This document shows, in pieces, positions 6,853 to 12,972 of a DNA stretch of 12,972 nt. Origin of the DNA: Nitrospirae bacterium RIFCSPLOW2_12_42_9 (GTDB lineage: Bacteria; Nitrospirota; 9FT-COMBO-42-15; HDB-SIOI813); NCBI GenBank assembly GCA_001805205.1, contig MHER01000162.1, forward strand, positions 1-12,972, read 5' to 3'. Both the position numbers and the translations under genes were made by a program. Within the stretch, counting starts at the first letter, position 1. Every line of letters starts with the position of its first letter. The notes under the pieces are model-generated. The model made no database searches. It was not told the DNA's origin and saw only the letters and a list, made by a program, of their open reading frames with translations.

Positions 6853-8469
6853 TTATATTCCTTTTGATCGTTTAGCAGCCGCCTCAATAAATGAGGTGAA
6901 AAGTGGATGAGGTGAGGTTGGCTTTGATTTAAATTCAGGATGAAACTGAGAAGCGAGAAACCACGGGTGTTCTTTTAGCTCAATAATCTCTACAAGGTCC
7001 TGTTGAGGATATAATCCGGAAATAACCATCCCATTCTTTATCAGCATATCTCTGTGATTATTATTAAATTCATATCTGTGCCTGTGGCGCTCAGAAATCT
7101 TACCACTCTTATAGGCATTATAGGCCAATGAGTTTGGCATCAATATGCACGGATATGCTCCGAGCCGCATGGTTCCCCCTTTTTCGACACCTTCCTGACC
7201 TGGCATAATATGGATAACAGGGTATGGTGTGTTCCCGTCAAACTCTGTGCTATTAGCCTTTTCAAGTCCTGCTACATTCCGTGCAAATTCAATAACTGCA
7301 CATTGCATACCGAGACATATTCCAAAGAATGGAACTCTGTTTTCCCTTGCGAACCTTATTGCCTGGATCTTACCTTCAATACCCCTGCTTCCAAAACCAC
7401 CCGGGATAAGTACTCCATGAACATCTGATAAAAAGGGGCCGGCTCCCCTTTTTTCGACCTCTTCAGCATCAATCCATTGTATGTCAACCTCAACATTATT
7501 TGCTATTCCACCATGAGCTAAGGCCTCACAAAGACTTTTATATGAGTCCTTCAGATGTACATACTTTCCAACAACAGCGATTTTAACTTTGCCTTCAGGG
7601 TGTTTTATCTTTTCAGCAACATCTTCCCAGATCTTGAGATCAGAACCCTTTGCTTGAATATTCAACTTCTTTAAAATCATCCTGTCGAGCCCATCTTCAT
7701 GGAGCATAAGCGGGACTTCGTATATACTCTCTACATCCCTTGCAATGATAACTGATTCCGGATCTACATTACAGAAGAGGGCTATCTTCCTTTTTACTTC
7801 AGGTGGAATCGTTCTGTCTGTCCTGCACACCAGTATATCAGGCTGTATACCGATCTCACGCATCTTATTAACACTATGCTGCGTCGGTTTTGTTTTAATC
7901 TCATCTGCTGTCTTTATATAAGGTATTAATGTGAGATGGATAGAAAGGGTCTTGTCAACCCCCATGTCAAACCTGAACTGACGTATCGCCTCAAGGTATG
8001 GGAGGCCCTCAATATCACCAACTGTTCCACCAATCTCCACAATAATAACATCCATATTATTTGCTGCATCGAGTATACACTGTTTGATCTCATCTGTTAT
8101 ATGAGGTACCATCTGTACAGTTCCACCGAGATATTCACCCCTCCGCTCTTTTGAAATAACATTATAGTAGATCTTTCCGGTGGTATAATTGTTTTTTCGG
8201 GAGGTAACAACTGAAGTGAATCTCTCATAGTGACCGAGGTCCAGGTCTGTCTCTGACCCGTCTTCGGTTACAAAGACCTCTCCATGCTGGAATGGGTTCA
8301 TAGTACCTGGGTCTACATTTATGTATGGATCAAACTTTAGAAAGGTGACCTTAAGTCCTTCACTTTCAAGCAGACTTCCAATAGATGCAGATGCAATCCC
8401 TTTACCTAGAGATGAAACAACACCTCCTGTTATAAATATAAATTTAGGTGTATTCTTATCTGTTGTCAT
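6853..8469 (-). CDS. pyrG: CTP synthase (glutamine-hydrolysing)
   Basis: PyrG aminates UTP to CTP with ATP and glutamine. With the start chosen here it has 538 residues, normal for the family. The N-terminal synthetase part begins [20 protein letters not shown] and holds [20 protein letters not shown] and [20 protein letters not shown]. The C-terminal class I glutaminase has GGFGSRG, nucleophile C385 in FFGICLGMQ, and the His/Glu pair in [12 protein letters not shown] start at ATG 8469 because AAAAGG (8484-8479) lies 9 bases before it; a longer TTG start at 8487 would add six residues and swallow that site. The start overlaps the kdsB stop by 14 bases. Its product feeds KdsB directly and, through CDP-diacylglycerol, PgsA, which may explain its place in the operon. 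Confidence 0.97.
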   Translation of the reverse strand: MTTDKNTPKFIFITGGVVSSLGKGIASASIGSLLESEGLKVTFLKFDPYINVDPGTMNPFQHGEVFVTEDGSETDLDLGHYERFTSVVTSRKNNYTTGKIYYNVISKERRGEYLGGTVQMVPHITDEIKQCILDAANNMDVIIVEIGGTVGDIEGLPYLEAIRQFRFDMGVDKTLSIHLTLIPYIKTADEIKTKPTQHSVNKMREIGIQPDILVCRTDRTIPPEVKRKIALFCNVDPESVIIARDVESIYEVPLMLHEDGLDRMILKKLNIQAKGSDLKIWEDVAEKIKHPEGKVKIAVVGKYVHLKDSYKSLCEALAHGGIANNVEVDIQWIDAEEVEKRGAGPFLSDVHGVLIPGGFGSRGIEGKIQAIRFARENRVPFFGICLGMQCAVIEFARNVAGLEKANSTEFDGNTPYPVIHIMPGQEGVEKGGTMRLGAYPCILMPNSLAYNAYKSGKISERHRHRYEFNNNHRDMLIKNGMVISGLYPQQDLVEIIELKEHPWFLASQFHPEFKSKPTSPHPLFTSFIEAAAKRSKGI

Positions 8470-9217
8470 AGCATAATACCTTTTCAAGGTTTATTAAATC
8501 TTCAGGTGTATCAATCCTGTACGATTCATACCCTGTCTCTTTTATTTTTATCTTAAAACCTGCCTCTAATACCCTTAATTGCTCTAATTTTTCAAGGTCC
8601 TCAAGTTTTGAAGCCGGCAGTTTACTGAACAATTGAAGGAAATCACGCCTGTAGGCATAAATACCAAGGTGTTTATAGAATGTTTTATGCGGTAAACGTT
8701 CTTCATTATTAAAGACCCTGTCGCGTACATATGGGATTGGTGAGCGGGAAAAATAGATGGCATAATCATCCTTATCCGAAACAACCTTTACAACATTCCT
8801 GTCCCATAATTCTTCAGGAAGTATTATCTCTTTTTTTAATGTCCCCATTAATACAGAAGGGTCTTCTGACATTATCTGTACAAGCTCATCTATCATCTCA
8901 GGCCCTTTTAGTATCTCATCTGCCTGGAGATTGACTATAACATCTTCCTCAAAATCTTTTGATACCTCAGCACAACGGTCTGAGCCGGTTCTAAGTCCGG
9001 AAGATGTCTTAACAACATCACCGCTAAATCCCAGAACAGCGCTATATATTCTTTCATCATCAGTGGCGATTACAACCCTGCTCACTGATTTCGATTTATT
9101 AATACCCTCATATACCCATTGAATAAGGGGTCTTGAATTTAATATTACCAGTGGTTTTCCAGGGAATCTCGTTGAACCATATCTTGCCGGTATGATTACT
9201 GCTGCCTTTGCTGCCAT
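8456..9217 (-). CDS. kdsB: 3-deoxy-manno-octulosonate cytidylyltransferase (CMP-Kdo synthetase)
   Basis: KdsB activates Kdo with CTP to CMP-Kdo, the donor used by the Kdo transferase on lipid A. The 253 residues are a nucleotidyltransferase fold: [15 protein letters not shown] at 9-23, [10 protein letters not shown] at 49-58, a [15 protein letters not shown] loop and [14 protein letters not shown], with D100 at the place of the metal-binding aspartate. Near the C-terminus [13 protein letters not shown] is the usual closing motif. Most family members read QGDEP where this one reads QADEI, a small deviation next to the metal site. The ATG at 9217 is a single base after the upstream stop, so translation is probably coupled; the neighbour pyrG makes its co-substrate. 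Confidence 0.95.
   Translation of the reverse strand: MAAKAAVIIPARYGSTRFPGKPLVILNSRPLIQWVYEGINKSKSVSRVVIATDDERIYSAVLGFSGDVVKTSSGLRTGSDRCAEVSKDFEEDVIVNLQADEILKGPEMIDELVQIMSEDPSVLMGTLKKEIILPEELWDRNVVKVVSDKDDYAIYFSRSPIPYVRDRVFNNEERLPHKTFYKHLGIYAYRRDFLQLFSKLPASKLEDLEKLEQLRVLEAGFKIKIKETGYESYRIDTPEDLINLEKVLCYDNR
8479..8484 (-). promoter_or_regulatory. Ribosome binding site that decides the pyrG start
   Basis: AAAAGG on the minus strand sits 9 bases before the ATG at 8469, inside the last codons of kdsB. Its position favours the ATG over the TTG at 8487, which would place this site inside the coding part. Confidence 0.6.
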
Positions 9218-9218
9218 A

Positions 9219-10205
9219 TTATTTCTCAGCCCCGGTCAAAACTGCCATTATCTGCTCTCTATTTACTGTCCCTGTACCTACAATACCAACCACTATAGCC
9301 GCAGCATAATTCGCGAGGATTGATGCCTCGTCGAACTTAGCCCCTGCTGCAAGGGACAGTGCCAGTGTACTTACAACCGTATCTCCTGCTCCAGTCACAT
9401 CATATACTTCACGTGCTACTGCAGGAATATGGGTCACCCTCCCCCCTCTTTCAAAGAGGCTCATCCCATGTTCTCCACGGGTAATCAGGATTGCTGTTGA
9501 TCCTGATTGATTGAGCAGGTTTTCTCCAGCCCTGCAAAGGGTTTCATTGTCATATATATTTATGCCTGATGCCGCAGAAGCCTCAAGGGTGTTGGGAGTA
9601 ATTATAGCCGCTCCACGGTAATAATCAAAATGTTTTAATTTGGGGTCAACAACAACAAGTATATTATTCTCTATTGCCATATCCAATACACTTTTTAGCA
9701 GATTTCTTGTAATCACCCCCTTTGCATAATCTGATATGACAAGAACCTTAATGGTCTTCTGATGATTCTTAATAAATCCAAGGATAATCTCCTGTGATTG
9801 TCCGGATATCTCTCCCCTGCTCTCACGATCAAATCTCACTACATGCTGGCTGTGGGCAATAACTCTCGTCTTCCTGGTTGTTGGTCTTCCATCTTCTACT
9901 GCAATACCGGTTGTATCAACACCCTGAGTCCTGAGTGTATTAATAATCCACCCCCCCATTTCATCATTTCCTGCCACACCACCTATGATGATACTGCCTC
10001 CGAGTGAGAGGATATTATTTGCCACATTACCAGCTCCTCCGAGCATGAAGTTTTCCTTATTCACATCAACAATAGGTACAGGAGCCTCAGGTGATATCCT
10101 TTCCACCTTACCCCAAATATAATGATCAGCAATAATATCACCAATAATTGCCACTGTAGTATTCTGAAAGTTATTAATATAAGGAATAAGTGTCCTTGGA
10201 TTCAT
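9219..10205 (-). CDS. hldA: D-glycero-beta-D-manno-heptose-7-phosphate kinase (HldA / RfaE kinase domain only)
   Basis: A PfkB-family sugar kinase that should phosphorylate heptose 7-phosphate at C1 on the way to ADP-heptose for the LPS inner core. Seen, counted from the chosen start: VAIIGDIIADHYIWGKVERI near the N-terminus, GGAGNVANN at 56-64 and DVTGAGDT with the catalytic aspartate at 275. Of the bifunctional E. coli HldE it has only the kinase half; the adenylyltransferase (HldC/RfaE2) is not in the window. I start at ATG 10205, giving 328 residues, because it shares ATGA with the lepB stop, a classic coupled start. Two earlier in-frame starts, ATG 10232 and TTG 10241, lie inside lepB. 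Other PfkB kinases are possible, but the IADxYxxGxVxRISPEAPVP pattern is that of RfaE. Confidence 0.93.
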   Translation of the reverse strand: MNPRTLIPYINNFQNTTVAIIGDIIADHYIWGKVERISPEAPVPIVDVNKENFMLGGAGNVANNILSLGGSIIIGGVAGNDEMGGWIINTLRTQGVDTTGIAVEDGRPTTRKTRVIAHSQHVVRFDRESRGEISGQSQEIILGFIKNHQKTIKVLVISDYAKGVITRNLLKSVLDMAIENNILVVVDPKLKHFDYYRGAAIITPNTLEASAASGINIYDNETLCRAGENLLNQSGSTAILITRGEHGMSLFERGGRVTHIPAVAREVYDVTGAGDTVVSTLALSLAAGAKFDEASILANYAAAIVVGIVGTGTVNREQIMAVLTGAEK

Positions 10206-10822
10206 TTTATCAACATCCCTATCCTGTTCCATCTTACCCAACTGTCTTCACCATCCCATGACCAGTATATTACAAAGGCCTTTCCCTTTATCTTATTTAA
10301 TTTAACAAATCCCCAGTAACGGCTATCGAGACTGAAATCCCTGTTATCACCCATGACAAAATACGATTCTTCAGGAACAACAACAGGTCCGAAATTGTCT
10401 CTGGGCTGAATACCTGATGGGTAAATTATAGAGTCGTTATGTGCTGCAAACGATTCTTCCACCGGATTACCATTGACATAGACCCGTTTATTCCTGATTT
10501 CAACAGTATCACCGGGTAATCCCACAACCCTTTTTATAAAATCTTTTTTCTCATCCTCAGGAAACTTAAATACGACAATGTCTCCACGCAAAGGCCTTTT
10601 TATTGGTATTATTATTTTATCAGTAAACGGAATCTTGGTCCCGTAGATAAATTTATTTACCAGAATATGATCCCCTATTTTCAAAGTAGGGATCATTGAC
10701 CCTGAAGGGATCTTAAACGCCTGAACTATAAAGGCCTTGATAATCAATGCCATAAGGATAGCTATGACAATAGACTCGATATACTCTCGTATTATATGTT
10801 TCTTTTTCTTCTCATTTTCCAT
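10202..10822 (-). CDS. lepB: Signal peptidase I
   Basis: LepB cuts signal peptides from exported proteins on the outer face of the inner membrane. From the chosen start it has 206 residues: a basic cytoplasmic tip (ENEKKKKH), one membrane helix at about 15-36, then the catalytic part. S42 lies in IPSGSMIPTL, K97 in DFIKRVVGLPGD, and the last conserved box is GDNRDFSLDSRYWG at 158-171. I start at ATG 10822, 5 bases after the lepA stop. The frame is open to 10927, but that would overlap lepA by 100 bases and add 35 residues that show no family resemblance. A single anchor helix is common outside the enterobacteria, whose LepB has two. The lepA-lepB pair is a conserved gene order in many bacteria. 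Confidence 0.95.
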   Translation of the reverse strand: MENEKKKKHIIREYIESIVIAILMALIIKAFIVQAFKIPSGSMIPTLKIGDHILVNKFIYGTKIPFTDKIIIPIKRPLRGDIVVFKFPEDEKKDFIKRVVGLPGDTVEIRNKRVYVNGNPVEESFAAHNDSIIYPSGIQPRDNFGPVVVPEESYFVMGDNRDFSLDSRYWGFVKLNKIKGKAFVIYWSWDGEDSWVRWNRIGMLIK

Positions 10823-10827
10823 ATTGT

Positions 10828-12630
10828 CTAATCTTTTACTTTCAGTATGGCTAAAAAGGCCTCCTGAGGTATCTCGACCTTCCCAAACTGTTTCATCCGC
10901 TTTTTTCCCTTCTTTTGTTTTTCCCATAACTTCCTCTTCCTTGTTATGTCACCACCATAACACTTGGCAGTGACGTTTTTCTTCATGGCTTTAATTGTCT
11001 CTCTCGCTATGATCTTCCCGCCTATGGCAGCCTGGACAATAACCTCAAACATTTGCCTTGGTATAAGCTCTTTCATCTTCTCTGCAAGTTGACGGCCGCG
11101 GATATCAGCCTTATCTCTGTGCGTAATGAATGAAAGTGCATCTACAACCTCACCATTTAAAAGTATATCGAGCTTTACAAGATCTGAATCTTTATAACCC
11201 ATCAGCTCATAATCAAGAGATGCATAACCTTTAGAGATTGACTTAAGTCTATCATAAAAGTCAAGCACAATTTCATTTAAAGGGAGCTCGTAAGTCAACA
11301 TCATCCGGTCCTTACTAACATATTTAAGCTCCCTCTGTATACCACGCCGTTCCTGGCATAGTCCTATAATTGCACCAATATATTCCGACGGTGATATGAT
11401 AGTTGCGAGTATATACGGTTCTTCAAATATTTCAATTGTATGAATCGGGGGTAGTCTTGTCGGACTATCAATAGAAAATGCCTCCCCGTTATTAGTCGTT
11501 ATCTTATACACAACTGTTGGTGCGGTACTGATCAGGCTGAGCCCGAATTCCCTTTCAAGTCTCTCCCGTATTATTTCCATATGGAGTAGTCCAAGAAAAC
11601 CACACCTGAAACCAAAACCGAGTGCAAGGGAGCTCTCAGGTTCAAATGTGAAGGATGAATCGTTTAATCTCAACTTTTCTACAGCATCCCTCAGTGTCTT
11701 ATATTCACCTGTATCTGCAGGATACAGGCCTGCAAAGACCATTGGCTTTACTTCTCTGTAATCAGGGAACGGGGTTTTTGTCGGGTTTCCTGCATCGGTT
11801 ATAGTATCTCCGATCTTTGTATCGCCTACCTTTTTAATCCCTGCACAGACAAACCCCACTTCTCCAGATGATAGCTCATTTACATAAACGGGTTTCGGGG
11901 TAAAAACACCGAGTGATATGACTTCAAAGACATTACCGGTTGACATTAGCTTAATCTGCTGCCCTGGTTTTATCTTTCCATCGATAACACGTATCAATAC
12001 AATAACACCCTGGTAGTTGTCATACCATGAATCAAATATCAGGGCCTTCAAGGGTTTATCAATACTCCCGGATGGCGCTGGAAACTTTGATATGATAGCC
12101 TCTAATAAATCAACAGTGCCAATCCCTTCTTTTGCACTTGTATGAACCGCCTTGCTCGCATCAAGACCAAGTACATCTTCTATCTGTCTTTTTGTATCTT
12201 CAATGTCTGCACCAGGAAGGTCGATCTTATTGATAACAGGTAATATCTCAAGATCGTTTTCAAGGGCAAGGTATGTATTGGCGATTGTCTGGGCTTCAAC
12301 CCCCTGAGATGCATCAACAACAAGGATTGCACCCTCACATGCTGCAAGGCTCCTCGATACCTCATATGTAAAGTCGACATGGCCCGGGGTGTCTATAAGG
12401 TTAAATATATACTTGGCCCCATCCTTTGCATTGTAATTAAGGCGGACTGCATGGGCCTTGATTGTTATCCCTCTCTCCCTTTCGAGGTCCATTGCGTCCA
12501 GAACCTGCTCTTTAATTTCTTTTGGTTCTAAGGCCCCTGTATGTTCGAGGATACGATCTGCTAAGGTAGATTTTCCATGATCAATATGGGCTATAATGGA
12601 AAAGTTTCTGATCTTCTCTTGAAGTGTCAT
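10828..12630 (-). CDS. lepA: Elongation factor 4 (LepA), ribosome-associated GTPase
   Basis: A translational GTPase related to EF-G, proposed to act on initiation or on stalled ribosomes. The 600 residues match LepA length. GTPase motifs: AHIDHGKST at 14-22, the [10 protein letters not shown] switch I segment, DTPGHVDF at 80-87, NKIDLPGAD at 134 onward and the TSAKEG segment. Central parts include [20 protein letters not shown], shared with EF-G domain III/V. The C-terminal domain special to LepA ends with [20 protein letters not shown] and [10 protein letters not shown]. The ATG at 12630 lies about 24 bases after the predicted transcription start, with only a weak Shine-Dalgarno (ATAAG). It is the first gene of the operon. 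Confidence 0.98.
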   Translation of the reverse strand: MTLQEKIRNFSIIAHIDHGKSTLADRILEHTGALEPKEIKEQVLDAMDLERERGITIKAHAVRLNYNAKDGAKYIFNLIDTPGHVDFTYEVSRSLAACEGAILVVDASQGVEAQTIANTYLALENDLEILPVINKIDLPGADIEDTKRQIEDVLGLDASKAVHTSAKEGIGTVDLLEAIISKFPAPSGSIDKPLKALIFDSWYDNYQGVIVLIRVIDGKIKPGQQIKLMSTGNVFEVISLGVFTPKPVYVNELSSGEVGFVCAGIKKVGDTKIGDTITDAGNPTKTPFPDYREVKPMVFAGLYPADTGEYKTLRDAVEKLRLNDSSFTFEPESSLALGFGFRCGFLGLLHMEIIRERLEREFGLSLISTAPTVVYKITTNNGEAFSIDSPTRLPPIHTIEIFEEPYILATIISPSEYIGAIIGLCQERRGIQRELKYVSKDRMMLTYELPLNEIVLDFYDRLKSISKGYASLDYELMGYKDSDLVKLDILLNGEVVDALSFITHRDKADIRGRQLAEKMKELIPRQMFEVIVQAAIGGKIIARETIKAMKKNVTAKCYGGDITRKRKLWEKQKKGKKRMKQFGKVEIPQEAFLAILKVKD

Positions 12631-12660
12631 CTTATGGTAAAAAATATTTACAAATTTATT

Positions 12661-12690
12661 ATTATATTAAAATTTATCAATTAATGTCAA
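12661..12690 (-). promoter_or_regulatory. Consensus sigma70-type promoter before lepA
   Basis: On the minus strand TTGACA (12690-12685) and TATAAT (12666-12661) are separated by 18 bases, both perfect hexamers in very AT-rich DNA. Transcription would start near 12654 and give a leader of about 24 bases before the lepA ATG. It is the only strong promoter I see ahead of the eleven-gene run, so it probably drives the whole operon. Confidence 0.78.
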
Positions 12691-12723
12691 ATCATCAGTT
12701 CATCTATTTTAGCCTGAAAAGGA

Positions 12724-12969
12724 TTAAGGTCCTTGAATAGTGTGGCACAAATGGCATTGTGTCCTTGCAGCATGGTCCTCTGGTAGTGGATCACCTCCTC
12801 GTTCACTGTGACACTGTATACACTCACTTATCTTTGTAACCCGCATGTGACCCTCATTTCCTGGAATATGTGGAATATCCCTGTTAAGACGGGGGATCCC
12901 AAAGATTGTAAATAAGGCAAGTAATGTGGCAATAGCAAAGGCTATCCACTTGATATATTTAACCTTCAA
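12724..12969 (-). CDS. Small membrane-anchored dihaem c-type cytochrome (5' end at window edge)
   Basis: Seen: 81 codons from TTG at 12969 to TAA at 12724; the frame stays open to the right edge, so an earlier start outside the window is possible. After a short basic tip (KVKYIK) one hydrophobic helix spans about 8-25 and should act as an uncleaved anchor. Two haem-binding motifs follow, CIQCH at 50-54 and CHLCH at 72-76. H34, H41 and H66 are candidate second axial ligands. The spacing IPH...CxxCH...PEDHAAR...CxxCH resembles dihaem cassettes in NapB and other multihaem cytochromes, with bis-histidine ligation. It should carry electrons in the periplasm. Its partners lie beyond the edge. It is separated from lepA by 93 bases and the lepA promoter, so it belongs to a different unit. 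Confidence 0.75.
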   Translation of the reverse strand: MKVKYIKWIAFAIATLLALFTIFGIPRLNRDIPHIPGNEGHMRVTKISECIQCHSERGGDPLPEDHAARTQCHLCHTIQGP

Positions 12970-12972
12970 TCT

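Noticed and set aside
8470..8487. pyrG start at TTG 8487
   Set aside because: The good Shine-Dalgarno AAAAGG lies inside this extension and is well spaced for ATG 8469.
10206..10241. Earlier hldA starts at TTG 10241 or ATG 10232
   Set aside because: The ATG at 10205 shares ATGA with the lepB stop and gives the normal kinase N-terminus; the earlier residues show no family resemblance.
10823..10927. Longer N-terminus for LepB starting at 10927
   Set aside because: It overlaps lepA by 100 bases and its 35 extra residues are the lepA tail read in another frame; ATG 10822 just after the lepA stop gives a normal LepB.
12719..12734. Small hairpin (aagga / tcctt) at the cytochrome stop, possible terminator
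   Set aside because: Five base pairs only, it includes the stop codon, and no T-run follows on the minus strand.
1..12972. tRNA, rRNA, CRISPR array, insertion sequence or phage genes
   Set aside because: No clustered repeats, transposase or integrase frames, or RNA gene patterns were seen; gaps are too short to hold them.

Overview
The window is a stretch of chromosome in which every gene I can support lies on the minus strand, so transcription runs from the right end to the left. The DNA looks AT-rich by eye. The organism should be a Gram-negative bacterium with a Kdo/heptose type lipopolysaccharide: there is a full route to CMP-Kdo, a heptose kinase, a TolC-like outer-membrane protein and a small membrane-anchored dihaem cytochrome. 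DUF4388-type proteins and this kind of envelope gene string are familiar from Nitrospirota, Desulfobacterota and related groups; that placement is inference, not proof.

Layout in the direction of transcription. (1) 12969-12724: the end of a cytochrome gene touching the right edge. (2) 12723-12631: a short gap with a consensus sigma70-type promoter (TTGACA, 18 bases, TATAAT). (3) 12630-425: a tight run of eleven reading frames: lepA, lepB, hldA-type kinase, kdsB, pyrG, kdsA, kdsD, kdsC, pgsA, plsY fused to a TPR/zinc-ribbon membrane protein, and a DUF4388 protein. Gaps are 10 bases or less, or genes overlap by a few bases, so this is very probably one operon from the lepA promoter. (4) 424-282: an AT-rich gap with a perfect 16-base palindrome next to promoter-like hexamers. 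(5) 281-1: the start of a TolC-family outer-membrane efflux gene cut by the left edge.

How the genes fit. KdsD makes arabinose 5-phosphate, KdsA condenses it with PEP, KdsC removes the phosphate to give Kdo, and KdsB activates Kdo with CTP; the CTP synthase gene sits between kdsB and kdsA. The HldA-like kinase serves the heptose branch of the inner core. PgsA and PlsY make phospholipid, LepB matures exported proteins, and LepA acts on ribosomes. The operon is thus an envelope-building unit headed by a translation factor.

Most genes are ordinary. The points that deserve a second look are the in-frame joining of plsY to a signal-peptide-bearing TPR protein, the neighbouring DUF4388 protein with a pseudopilin-like tail, and the palindrome in front of the efflux gene. 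Four reading frames can be opened upstream at TTG; for pyrG and hldA I reject the TTG in favour of downstream ATG starts, while for pgsA (and perhaps the cytochrome) TTG seems real.
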